DNA of 64,000 nt. It comes from Herbidospora solisilvae. Lineage in GTDB: Bacteria > Actinomycetota > Actinomycetes > Streptosporangiales > Streptosporangiaceae. Where the stretch lies: NCBI RefSeq assembly GCF_009901565.1, contig NZ_WXEW01000005.1, positions 434,001 through 498,000 of the forward strand, read 5' to 3'. The position numbers and the translations under genes were made by a program. Below are positions 40,393-52,200 of this stretch, in pieces. The notes beneath the pieces were generated by a model. The model ran no database searches. It saw nothing but the letters and a program-made list of their open reading frames with translations, and was not told where the DNA came from. How positions within the stretch are numbered: position 1 is the first letter of the stretch; each line of letters begins with the position of its first letter.

Positions 40393-43077
40393 TCACCAAC
40401 CCTCCGCGAGGGTGCGGGCCAGGGCGGCGGCGAAGAACGCGGCGCTGTCCTCCGTCAGCACCATCGGCGGCTTGATCTTCAGGATGTTCAGGTGGTCGCC
40501 GGTCGGCTGCACGACCACGCCCAGCTCCAGCATGCGCTCGCAGATCGCCGAGGTCTCCTCGGTGGCCGGGGAGCCGTCGGGCCGGTTCAGCTCGACGCCC
40601 ATGTAGAGGCCCAGGCCGTGCACCGCGCCGATGATCGGGTGTTCGGCGGCCAGCGCCTCCATGAGGTCGCGCAGGCGGTCGCCGACCCGGGCGGCGTTGG
40701 CCTGGAGGCCCTCCTCCTCGATGACGTCGAGCACGGTCATGCCGGTGACGCAGCTGACCGGGCTGCCGCCGGCGCTGGAGAAGAAGTAGCCGACCCTGCG
40801 GTAGGTCTCGGCGATCTCCCTGGTCGTGATGACCGCGCCCAGCGGATGGCCGTTGCCCATGGCCTTGGCGATCGTGATCACGTCGGGGACGACGCCCTGC
40901 TGCTCGAAGCCCCAGAAGTGGCGGCCGAGTCGGCCGTAGCCGACCTGGACCTCGTCGGCGACGCACAGACCGCCCTTCGCGCGCACCTCGGCGTAGAGGG
41001 CGGCGAGGTAGCCGTCGGGCAGCGGGATGCCGCCCGCGTTGCCGTAGAAGGCCTCGGCGATGAAGCCCGCCGGTTCGCCGACCATGGCCAGGGCCTTGGC
41101 GAGCGCGTCGGGGTCGCGGTGCGGGGCCGGGACCGGGCGCACCCAGGCCGGGCGGGTCGCCATCGCGTTGGGGTTGTCGGCCGTGGAGGTGCTGACGGCG
41201 TCGGAGGCCATCGTCCAGCCGTGGTAGGCCTCGGCGACGCAGAGCATCTCCTCGCGGCCGGTGGCGACCTGGACCAGCCGCAGCGCGAGGTCCACCGCCT
41301 CGGAACCGCTGTTGACCAGGAACACCGTGTCGAGCGGGTCGGGGGCCAGGTCGGCCAGCCGCCGGGAGAACTCGGCGATGGCGCGGTAGTTGAACCGCGA
41401 GTTGGTGTTCAGCAGGGCGAGCTGCCTCGACACCGCCTCGGTGAGGCGCGGGTGGGCGTGGCCGATCGCGGCGACGTTGTTCACCATGTCGAGGTAGGCG
41501 CGGCCGTTCACGTCGACGAGGTGCTGCCGCCAGCCGCGCTCGATCCGGGGCGGGTCGGCGTAGTAGTGCTCCTGGACGTCGGCGAGGGCGTCGCGGGAGA
41601 AGGCGGCCGGTTCGGGGGCCGGGCCGATGCCGAAGAGGGCGCCGGGGTCGGGGCAGACCGCCCTCCAGGCGGCCGACTCCTCGGGGGTGACGAAGGCCGG
41701 GGGTTCAAGGTCCCGTACTGAGCACAGGGTCGCGTAGACCGGACCGGAGACGGCGCCGATCTGGTCGCCGGCGCGGACCGGGCCCTCCCACATCTCGACC
41801 CCGCTCAGCCGCAGGTCGAGGGTGGCGCCCCGCAGCACCCCCAGATGCACGTCGCCGTCGAACGGCGCGTGCACCGGGGTGCCCGCCGGGAGCCGCGACT
41901 CGACGCCGAGCGGGACCGTCGCGGGCGCGTCGAAGGAGTGGACCCGGGTCTCGGTCAGCCGAGGTTCGCTGGCCCGGTGGGCGACGCCCTCTTCCGGCGT
42001 GTACGTCTCCAGCACCCCGCCCGGCAGATCGCTGGTCACCGACAGGTCCCGCACCGGCAGCACCGGCACGATCGGCGCTCCGGCGAACCGGGCCGGGGGA
42101 GTCTCCCGGAACGCCGCCTCGGCCACCTCGAACGGCAGGCTGAGCGCGGTCTCGAAGGCGCGGAACTCGGCGTCCTGCCGCTCGGTCGCGTAGTCGTTGT
42201 CGGGCTCCAGCAGCGCCTGGTGCACCCCGCTGACCACCAGCACCGCCGTGCGCGCCACGATCGCCGGCCAGAGCGCGGCCAGCTCGTCGCCGGTCAGCGG
42301 CACCACCCGCTGGAAGGCGCGCACCGTCGGGAGGATCGCGAGCGGCCGTTCCGGCGCGTGGTGCAGCAGCGACGCGCAGGTCACCGCCAGTTCGCCGACG
42401 ATCCAGCCGTGCCCGAGGTCGCCGAAGTCGATCACCCCTTCGGGCACCGGACGCCCGTCGGGACCGATCGAGCAGACCACGTTGTCGTCGGTGAGGTCGC
42501 CGTGGATCGCCTGCGTCCGCAGGTTCCCGGCCAGGGCGTCGAGCCGGTCGCAGGCCTGGTCGGCGGCCCGGCGCACCAGGTCCCGGCCGGTCGACAACGA
42601 GCCGATCATCTGGTCGATCTCGGTCCGGGCCCGGCGCAGGTCCCATTGGGAGACGCGGTCGAACCCGGGATGGTCGAGGTCGGCCAGGTTCGCCACGAGC
42701 CGCCCGGCCAGGTCGCCGAGCCGGGCGACGACCACGGGCGCGAGATAGGCGTGGTCGATCAGGGGCGTGCCCGGCACGAACGTCAGCAGCCGCGCCCGCA
42801 ACCCGTCGCCGAACCGGGCCACGTATCCGCCGCCGACGGCGGGCCGCGGTTCGGGCACGCTCATCCTGTCCCTGAGGTGGAGCAGGGCGGCGTCCTGGGC
42901 GTCGAGTTCGGCGTCGGTGAAGCCGGCGTTGGCGACCTTCAGCAGGAACCGGCCGTCGACGACGAAGTTGCGGTCCTGGTTGCTGCCGACCTCCCTGACC
43001 TCGCCTCGGACGCCGAAGAAGGTGTCCGCGATCTCTCGGGCCTGGTCGAGGGGGACAGCAGGACGGACGACGTTCAT
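40393..43077 (-). CDS. Fusion: APH-type kinase / M23-like / class III aminotransferase-fold phospholyase
   Basis: An 894-residue three-part protein. Residues 1-300 are a small-molecule kinase of the APH/choline kinase type, with catalytic IHGDLTDDN (His192-Asn199) and metal-binding VIDFGD (Asp217). About 375-470 resemble an M23-peptidase/lipoyl-like beta domain (VPLGVESRLPAGTPVHAPFD) without clear zinc ligands. About 500-894 are a PLP-dependent class III aminotransferase, Schiff-base Lys738 in ITIAKAMGNGHPLGAVITT. The MGNGHP context is that of AGXT2L/PHYKPL phospholyases rather than transaminases. Family knowledge therefore suggests phosphorylation of an amino alcohol (hydroxylysine or ethanolamine) followed by elimination of phosphate. 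Divergent from the TcA-like gene; followed by a DHA2 transporter. Confidence 0.85.
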   Translation of the reverse strand: MNVVRPAVPLDQAREIADTFFGVRGEVREVGSNQDRNFVVDGRFLLKVANAGFTDAELDAQDAALLHLRDRMSVPEPRPAVGGGYVARFGDGLRARLLTFVPGTPLIDHAYLAPVVVARLGDLAGRLVANLADLDHPGFDRVSQWDLRRARTEIDQMIGSLSTGRDLVRRAADQACDRLDALAGNLRTQAIHGDLTDDNVVCSIGPDGRPVPEGVIDFGDLGHGWIVGELAVTCASLLHHAPERPLAILPTVRAFQRVVPLTGDELAALWPAIVARTAVLVVSGVHQALLEPDNDYATERQDAEFRAFETALSLPFEVAEAAFRETPPARFAGAPIVPVLPVRDLSVTSDLPGGVLETYTPEEGVAHRASEPRLTETRVHSFDAPATVPLGVESRLPAGTPVHAPFDGDVHLGVLRGATLDLRLSGVEMWEGPVRAGDQIGAVSGPVYATLCSVRDLEPPAFVTPEESAAWRAVCPDPGALFGIGPAPEPAAFSRDALADVQEHYYADPPRIERGWRQHLVDVNGRAYLDMVNNVAAIGHAHPRLTEAVSRQLALLNTNSRFNYRAIAEFSRRLADLAPDPLDTVFLVNSGSEAVDLALRLVQVATGREEMLCVAEAYHGWTMASDAVSTSTADNPNAMATRPAWVRPVPAPHRDPDALAKALAMVGEPAGFIAEAFYGNAGGIPLPDGYLAALYAEVRAKGGLCVADEVQVGYGRLGRHFWGFEQQGVVPDVITIAKAMGNGHPLGAVITTREIAETYRRVGYFFSSAGGSPVSCVTGMTVLDVIEEEGLQANAARVGDRLRDLMEALAAEHPIIGAVHGLGLYMGVELNRPDGSPATEETSAICERMLELGVVVQPTGDHLNILKIKPPMVLTEDSAAFFAAALARTLAEGW

Positions 43078-43213
43078 GTGCCGACATTTCCGGTCATGTC
43101 GCCCAGTCTCGCATCGCCCGACAAACCGAAGTGATTGAAGTTGTCACCGTTTCGGTAGATAGCTCTTCTTTGCCGGATCGGCGAGCATAAGGCGGCCGAT
43201 TCGGGGGCCGTCG

Positions 43214-46200
43214 ATGGAGGGGATTTCCCGCGTGCGTAGCGATGCTTCGATCCCGAGCTATGAACGACTCTTCGGAGAACTCGATCTGCGGACGGGAGAC
43301 GAGGCGCGCTCGGTCTACTCGCCCGCGGCCTATCTGACCGATCTGCTCACCTTCCTGCAGGAGACCTTCCACGGTGACTCCGACGTGGGCTCGCTGCTGC
43401 GCCGCCGCCCCGGCATCGGGGAGATCCCGCTCGACGAGGAGAACACCACCACGACGGTGCCCTACCTCGACATCGTCAACGAGGTGCTGGAGGCGCTGGT
43501 CGGCGACGACCCCTACGAGAAGCTGGCCGACCGCGACTTCAAGCACCCGCTCGCGCTGCCGTTCTCGCTCGACGCGGCCCGGTTCACCACCTACCTGCGC
43601 CACCTGGGCGTCGACCCGGTCGAGTTCTACCGGCTGTTCGCCGCCACGGTCGACCGCGACCGGGTCACCCGCGACTACCTCGGGCTGACCGAGGCCGACG
43701 TCCACGTCATCACCACCCCGCGCACCGACGCGGCCGGACTGGCCGCCGCTTACGGGCTCGACGGCGAGCCGATCTCGGTGCTGCACGACGTCGAGCGTTT
43801 CCTGGAGGCCACCTCCCTCACCGGCGCGGAGCTGACCGAGCTCCTCTACGGCGACCCTGACCTGGAACGTTCCCTCTCGGGCACCTTCGTCCACCAGGGC
43901 GCCGTGGTCGAGGTCGGCGAAGACGGCCGGACGCTGGCGCTCCGCGACGGCGGCGCCGTGCCCGACATGTGGCTCGACCGGGCCCACCGTTTCATCCGGC
44001 TGGCGAAGAAGACCGGCCTGTCGTTCACCGACCTCGACCGGGTCGTCGGCGCCTTCACCTCGGTCCTGGAGGCCGAGACGTTACGCGCGGTGGCCGCCGC
44101 CGCCCATCTGCACCGCACCCACGACGTCCCGTTCGACCTGGTCGAGACGCTGACCACCCGCACCCTCCCGGCCGAGGTCGGCGACCTGCCGCGTCCGGCC
44201 GGTGACATCCTCGCCCCGCAGAACCGGACGTTCCGCCGCGAATTGGCACGTTCCATCGATATGGCCGAGTCGGAACTGGTCGAGACCGTCCGCCGGTTCC
44301 GCGACCGCTACGCCGGGCCGCTGGAGGAGAGCCCGTTCGACCGGGAGATCAGCCGGGCCTCGGTGGTCGTGCTCCACCGGGTGGCAAGGCTGACCGGGCA
44401 CCTCGGGCTGTCGGTGGCCGAGCTGTTCGCCGTGCTGACCGCGCTGGAGAACGACCCCGCCATCGAGCGCCACTCGACCTTCCCGGTGCTGCCGGTGCTG
44501 AGGCCCGCGTCGGCCGACGTCCACCGGATGCTCGAACGCGACGACGACCCCGTCTCCTCGCTCTGGCTGGCCCAGACCCTCGTCGAGGTGGTGGCCTGGA
44601 TGCGGTCGTGGGGGTTCGCGGGGGAGGACCTCACGGGCATCCTCGGCGAACCGGCCACGCCCGAGTCGGAGGCCGAGCAGGCCGAGGTCGTCGCCTCGAT
44701 CGCCGACCAGTTCGCGGCCGTCGCGCTGACCCCGGAGGCGCTGGGCTCCGACCGGTTCGACGAGCGGGCCGGACGGGTGATCCACGAGGCCCTGGCGACC
44801 TATCGCGACGGCGTGGTCTCCCCGCACGACCCCCGCCTGCTGCGGCTCGACCCGGCGGCCGTCGCCACCGCCGCCTACCACGCGGTCGACCGGCTCGGCG
44901 TGCTGGCCGCGGGCGACTTCGAAGGGCTCGGGCTGGCCGACCGGCTGACGTCCAAGATCTTCGCCAACCTGGTGACCCGGGGCATCCTGCGGCCCGACGG
45001 CCTGCTCGCCACCGAAGACCTGCCCGACCGGCTCACGCTCGCCGGCGACTTCGCCGCCCACCGCGACGAGTTGTTCACCGTGATCGCCGGGCTGGAGAGC
45101 GCCTTCTACCCCTCCGACCTGGCGAGCGCGTTGCCGCAGCTGACCGAGGCCGAGCGGACCGAGCTCTACGACAACCTGGTCCACAACGGCCACCTCGGCG
45201 ACGAGGGCGACCTCACCGACCCCGAGTTCTTCGCCGACCCGGCCAACGTGACCGAGTTCCGGGTCAACGCGCCGCTCGACGACGTGGCCCCCGCCGTGCT
45301 CGCGCTGCTGAAAGCCCGGGTGTCGGCCTACCGGGAGGCCAGGATCGCGCTCGACCCCGCCGCCTTCGCCGAGCTGAGGCTGACCGCCGAGCAGCTCGAC
45401 TCGCTGGCCCAGAGCCTGCGCTTCAACGGCTTCGTCGACGCCGACCTGTGCTTCACCGACAAGGCGGCGCTCGCCGGGCTCGACGTCGCCGACTTCGGGA
45501 TCGCGCTGGAGTTCTATCCCCTCCGCAGGGTCGTGCTCGACGCGATCAAGGCCCAGCTGGCCGCCGCCAAGGCCGAGATGCACCTGGTCACCCCCGAGGA
45601 CTTCGCCGCCCTCGCCGACGAGGCCATGGCGGCCCGCGTCGTGCACCGGCTCGAAGGGCCGATCACCCGTGACGGGCGCATCCACGAGGAACTGCGCGGT
45701 GAGCTCGACGACGCCGAGGGCACCATCGACCTGGGCGAGGGCTTCACCGACGGAGACGGGGAACTGGTCTTCGAGCGGGTCGCGGCGCTGACACGGGCCC
45801 AGGCGCCCTACCGGATCGACCTGGACGCCCTGACCGAGCTGGGCTTCGACGACGACGAGCGGCCCCGGCTGGTCGAGATGCTGGTCGAGGCCGGGCACCT
45901 GACGCCGTCGCTGGCCGTCCCGGAGGCGCGGCTCGGCTACTTCCGGCAGGTCACCAGCGCGCTCGACTTCACCCTGCCGGGCGTCGACGACTACGCCAAA
46001 GACGTCTTCTTCGTGCTGCACGCCACCGCCAAGGAGCAGCTCGCCGCGATCGTCGAGATCGCCGCCACCCTCGGCGACCTCGCCGACCGTCAGCACCGCA
46101 CGCTGCTCAACGTGCTCCAGGACGTCTTCGGGGTGTCCTCGCAGGTCGTCGAGGCCATCGGCGCGGCGGTCGCCCCCGGCGCGCTCGACGTGCTGGTCGC

Positions 46201-49200
46201 CCCGGCCGTCGCAGGACCCGCAGGGGGATCGGCAGGGCCCGACTTCCGCCGGGTCTACCGGCGGCTGCGCCGGTTCGCCCGGCTGGCGGCCAAGCTCGGC
46301 CTCGACGTCGACGAGGTCACCGTCGCCTTCCGCGACCAGGACCTGGCCGGGAAGTTCCCCGAGCCGCTGGCACTGCCGCGCGGCGTCGACCGCTTCGACG
46401 CCCTGCTGACCGGTCACGACGGCCTGATCCTGCTGTTCCGGGGCGGCTCCTACTGGACCTACTCCGCCGGTCACGAGCTCACCGACCAGCGGCCGAAGCC
46501 GCTCACCGAGTTGTCGCCCCGGTTCTCCGGGATGACCGCGATCGACGCCGCGTTCACCCGCGACGGCGCCGACTGGCTGATCGGCCGGGGCGACGACGGG
46601 AGGTCGCACGCCTTCACCCGCGCGAAGGGCGAGAAACGCTGGGCTCCCAAGGCTCAGACCTGGGGCGCGGTGCGCAACGGCTTCACGGCACCCAAGAAGA
46701 TCGACGGCGCCTACGTCGACGCCGAGGGCCGCACCCACCTGTTCACCGGCGACCAGTACCTGCGCTACTCCGCCGACGGCCCGTTCACCGTGGCCGACGA
46801 GGGCTTCCCGAGGTCGATCGCCGAATGGTGGCAGGGCGACACCCCACTGCCCGAACGCTTCCGCGACGCCGTCGACGCCGTCTTCCACGGCCACGACGGC
46901 CGCACCCACGTCTTCTCCGGAGACCGGACCTTCGACGGCCGGCAGGAGCAGCCGATCACCGAACGCTGGGGCCTGATCCGCAACACCTTCGACGGCGCGA
47001 CCCACGTCGACGCGGCCTACGCCGACGCGCAGGGCTACCTGCTGTTCGCCGGCAACCAGGTGATCCGCTACACCGACAACCCCGAGAACGACGAGGTCCG
47101 GGTCGCCGACGGCTATCCGCAGCGGATCGAGACCTGGTGGCCGGGCCTGCCGGTCAGGTTCGAGAGCGCCGTCGAGGCGGCGTTCGCGGTCGGCGACACC
47201 GTCCACCTGTTCAAAGACGGCCAGACCGTCTCGCTGCCCGGCGGCCAGACCCGCGCGACCGCCGACGTCTGGGGCGTGCCGAACGAGGCGCTGCCCGGTG
47301 GCCGGGTCGACGCCGCGTTCGTCGGACTCGACGGCAAGACCTACCTGTTCAGCGGTGACCGGTACATCCGCTACTCCTCGGCCGACTACTCGGTCGTCGA
47401 CCCCGGCTACCCGAGGGCGATCGAGGGCGACTGGGGCGGGCTCGACCGGGTCGACGCCGCGTTCGTCATGGACGGCTCCGCCCACCTGTTCGGGCCGGTC
47501 GGCCTGATCCTCGACCTGCCCGCCGACTACGAGGCCGAGCTCGCCGACGGCAACTGCTCGCCCGCCCTGCGCCGCCGCCTCCAGGCCCACGGCGTCACCG
47601 TGGGCGCCACCGCGCCCGTGACCGGGGCGTCCCCGCAGTGGCAGGTCGTCGCCGAGGGGAACATCCGGCTGACCATCCGCCGGGTCGGCGACCGGATCAA
47701 GGTGTACGGCGACGACACCCCCTTCTACGTCCGCTACTCCACCCGCGACTACACCCGGCCCGACGAGGGCTATCCGAAGCCGCTGGCGGAGAACTGGCTG
47801 AACCTGCCCGACTCGTTCGGCTCGATCGACGCCGTCTTCACCGGCCGCGACAACGAGACCTGCCTGTTCAGCGGCGGTCACTTCGCCGTCTTCGACAACC
47901 GCCACCGCTGGTGGTCGGAGCCGAGGCCGCTGGGCGACCGGTGGGACAGCATCCCGTTCGAGACGGTCGACGCCGCCTTCGTCGGCAAGGACGGCAAGAC
48001 CTACGTCTTCTCCGGCCCCGAGTACGTGCGCTACTCCACCGCCGACTACACCGAGATCGACGACCGCTATCCGGCGACGACGGCCAACTTCTGGGGCAAC
48101 GTCGTCAACACGATCCAGCGCACCGGCCGGGTCGACGCCACGCTGGTCGTCGACGTGACCGAGAAGGCCGACGGGATCGAGTCGACGCACACCTACACCT
48201 ATCTCTTCTCCGGCGCGCAGTACGTCCGCTACCGCGACCACGACTACGGCCACATCGAGTTCGGCTACCCGAAGGCGTTGTCGTCGCTGAGGTCGGAGCC
48301 GAGGCTGCAGGCGCTGACGGCCGACCTCGACGGCGTCGACGCGGCCTTCGCCGACGGGCGGACCGTCTACCTGTTCCGGGGCGACCGGTGGCACGCGGTG
48401 TCCGACTCGCTCACCCGCTCGTACCCGATTCCCGGCATCACGGCGGCCTACGTCGACCACGGCTCGGTCATGGTGCAGACCTCGGCCGGGTGGCGGCGGC
48501 AGCACGCCCTCGAAGGGCCCGCGTTCAGCGCCGAGACCCGGCCGCTCGCGCTGCGGGCCGTGCCGGCCGACTACCGGACCGGCCTCGACGCCGTGCTGAC
48601 CGGGGCCGACGGCAACGTCTACCTGTTCAAGGGGCCGATGTGCTTCAACACGGCCATCGGCAAGGACTACCCGCTCGACGAGGAGTGGGGCCGCCCGCGC
48701 AACACCATCTACCAGGACAACGCGGTCGACGCCGCGTTCGTCGGCCGCGACGGGCGCACCTACCTCTTCTCCGGCGACCAGTTCGTCGTCTACGGCGACT
48801 CGCCCGACGTGATCGACGGCGAACCCCGGCTCATCGCCGACCACTGGGGCGGGCTGACCGGCGTGGCGCTGGCCTACTACCGCGACGGCAAGACCTACGT
48901 GTTCGAGCGGCCGGACGCGTCGGGCATGATGCGGCACCTCGTCTACTCCGGCGACGAGGGGGCGTACACCACCCCCGACCCCGGCTACCCGGCGCTGACC
49001 GACGAGACGTTCTGGAAGGCGCCCGACGGGTTCCCGATGCCCGACGCGGTGATCTTCGAGGGCGACACGATGGTGCTGCTCGCCGGGGAGCGCTGCGTGC
49101 AGTTCAGCGAGGCGACCGGGCTCTGGTCCTACCCCCGGCCGATCGAGCGGGTGTGGCGCGGCTTCTCCGTCGCGACCGGCGACCGGCTCCGGTCGGCGTT

Positions 49201-52200
49201 CACCGGCGCCGACGGCGCGACGTACTTCTTCTTCACCGAGACCTACACCCGCTACGCCGACCGCGCCTTCTCCGCGCCGGAGGAGATCCGGTCGCGGTGG
49301 GGCCGGTCGGTCAACCCGTTCGGCTCCCGCGTCGACGCGGCCGTGGTCTTCGGCGGGCACACCTACGTGTTCGGGGGAGCGCAGTACGTCCGCTACACCG
49401 GCGACGGATACCGCTACACCGACCCGGGTTACCCGAAGCCGATCTCCGTCGAACTGCGCCGGGAGGCGGCGTTCGCCGGGCTGCCGGAGGCGTTCGAGGA
49501 CGCCGTGCTGGGCGGCCCCGTGACGGCGGCGGTGGCCCACGGCCGCACCGCGCATCTCGTCGTCGGCGACACCGTGTTCGCGGTGTCGACGGCGCTGACC
49601 GCGACCTACCCGCTCGGGCTGCTCGGCCGGGTCCGCAACACCGTGGCCGACCGGGGGAAGGTGGACGCCGCGCTGGTCCGGGACCGGCACACCTATCTGT
49701 TCTCCGGCGACCAGTACGTGCGCTACACCGGCGGCGACTACCTCTACATCGACGAGGGTTTCCCGCGCACGATCGCGGGCGACTGGGACCTGCCCGCCGA
49801 CTTCCAGGACGGGGTGGACGCCGCGTTCCTGCGGGAGGGCGTCGTGCACTTCTTCAAGGGCGGCGAATTCGTCGCCGGGACCGTGCTCGGCGACGTCGCC
49901 GCGACGTTCGGGAAGATCCGCAACGACTTCGCCGACGGCTCGGTCGTCGACGCGGCGTTCGTCTCGGCGCGGGGCGAGCTGTACGTGTTCCGGGGCGCCC
50001 AGTACGTCCGCTACTCCACGGCCGAGCTGAAACACGCCGACGAGGGCTTCCCCCGCACGATCCGCGACGACTTCGGCGACCTGCCCCGCACGTTCGAAGA
50101 GGGCGTCACCGGCGCGTTCACGCTGGGCGAGGCCACCTACCTGGTCAAGCACGACGAATACGTGCGCTACTCCGGCCGTCTCGACGTGGTCGACCGCACC
50201 TTCCCGCAACTGTTCCGGCACCGCTGGTCGGACGCCGCCGACTACCGCCTCTCCGACGTCCACACGATCACCGAGTTCGCCGACCTGGCCCGCCGTCACA
50301 GCGGGCTGGCGGAACTGCTGGCCAAGGGCGCGGCGGAGCCGTACGAGAAGCTGGCCGAGATCTTCCCCTGGGACGTCGAGGAACTGCGCTGGGCCAAGCG
50401 CAACGCCGGCCTGATCACCGAGTTCCCGGCCGAGGACGAACGGTTCGAGATCGAGTTCCTGCTCAAGCTGGTGCGCCTCTTCGCGGTGGCCGCCAAGACC
50501 GGCGCCGGGCCCTCGAAGCTCCACGGCGCCACCGCCGACACCCTGGAGGCGCTGCTGCCCGAGGCCGTCGTGCCCCTCGCGCACGACGACCTCAACGTGC
50601 TGAAACGCGACGCGCTGGTCCCGGCGGTGCTGCACCTGCACCCCGAACTGGCCACCGCCGCCGAGATCTACGAGCACGCCCTCATCGACGTCGCGATGGG
50701 CAAGGAGGGCGTGACCTCGCGCATCCGCGAGGCCATCGCCGCCACCCAGCTCTACCTGCACCGCTACCTGCTCGACCTGGAGGAGCTGTCCTCCGAGGAG
50801 GACGTCAAGCCGAGGCTGCGCACCTGGTGGACGTGGCTGAAGAACTACCGGATCTGGGAGGCCAACCGGAAGGTCTTCCTCTACCCGGAGAACTACATCC
50901 GCCCCGAGCTGCGCGACACCAAGACCCCGGCGTTCAAGGAACTGGAGGACGACCTCCTCCAGGGCGAGATCACCGCCGAGTCGGTGCAGCGCGCCTACAA
51001 GCGCTACCTCGACGAGTACACCGAGGTCAGCCGCCTGGCCATCGCCGGCGCCTACGTCTACAGGGCCGACGACGACGCCGAGGGCACCCGCCAGCTCGTG
51101 CTGTTCGGCCGCACCCGCACCGAGCCGCGCCGGTGGTACTTCCGCGAGGCCGAGTTCCGCGACGGCGAGCGCCTGTCGGCGAGCTGGGAGCCGTGGTCGC
51201 GCGTCGACGTGCAGATCGAGGCCGAACAGGTGCACCCCGTGCACGCCTTCGGCCGGGTCTTCGTCTTCTGGACGATCGTCGAGTCGGTCGCCCCCGAAGA
51301 CACCGGCAAGACCGTCATCACCACCACGACCAAGGGTGACGAGCAGAACGTCTCGGCCCCGCCGCCCAAGAAGCGGGTCAGGGTCTGCTACTCCTTCCAG
51401 AACCTCAACCGCGAGTGGGTCGCCCCGCAGACCCTCCCGGCGGGCGCCCTGCACGACGGCGTGATCGTCGTCGACGAACTGACGGTGCGGGCGTCGTCGA
51501 CCGTGCCGGGCAAGGGCACCCACGACTCGATCGTGGTCTCCGCCGCCTACCGGGCCGCGGGCGTCGGTTTCACCACGTCACACGCGCTCACTCCCGAGTT
51601 GTACGCCCTCCCGATCGAGGCCCCGGCCGCCCTGCCCCGCCCGATCGAGCTCGGCAAGGTGTTCGCCGAGGCGGTCGGCGGCCTGATCCCGTTCAACATG
51701 CCGGCCGAGTCGACCGACGGTGCGTGGTTCAGCGTCGACCACAAGGGCGGCAGCTTCCTGGTCCGCCCGATCACCGCCGACCCCGGCGAGGACGCGCAGG
51801 TCCTGCCGCTGAAGGAGAACACCCACCGGCTGCCCGGCCAGGGCGGCGACCGGACCGGCGCGGCCCAGTGGACCAAGATCGACGCCGGGTTCCAGCGCGG
51901 GGACTCCCGTTACTACTTCAACGGCCCCGACTTCGTCGTCATCAAGCCCAGCGGCCCGATCCGCACCACCACGGAGAAGATCGCCGACCGGTGGGGCGAC
52001 GTGGGCGACTCGGAACTGTCCCGGACCGGCCGGGTCGACGCGGTCCTGGTGCGCGACGGCCACTACTTCATCTTCACGGGCGCGGAGTACTACCGCTTCA
52101 CCGGCCTCAACCGCATGGACCTCGGCTATCCGAAACTCATCAGGGACAACCCCGACGGCCTGCCCAAGTGGAACTCGATCAACGTCGCGTTCACGATGGG

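Noticed and set aside
43232-43234. GTG at 43232 as start of the TcA-like gene
   Set aside because: It has a better-looking GGAGG upstream, but the ATG at 43214 also has a G-rich site and is in frame. Left as an alternative because the six-residue difference cannot be settled.
44081-51523. A 2480-codon open frame on the minus strand
   Set aside because: It lies wholly inside the TcA-like gene. Its translation is a monotonous string of Gly, Val, Arg, Asp and His without protein motifs, as expected opposite a GC-biased gene; the plus frame has clear TcA and hemopexin features.
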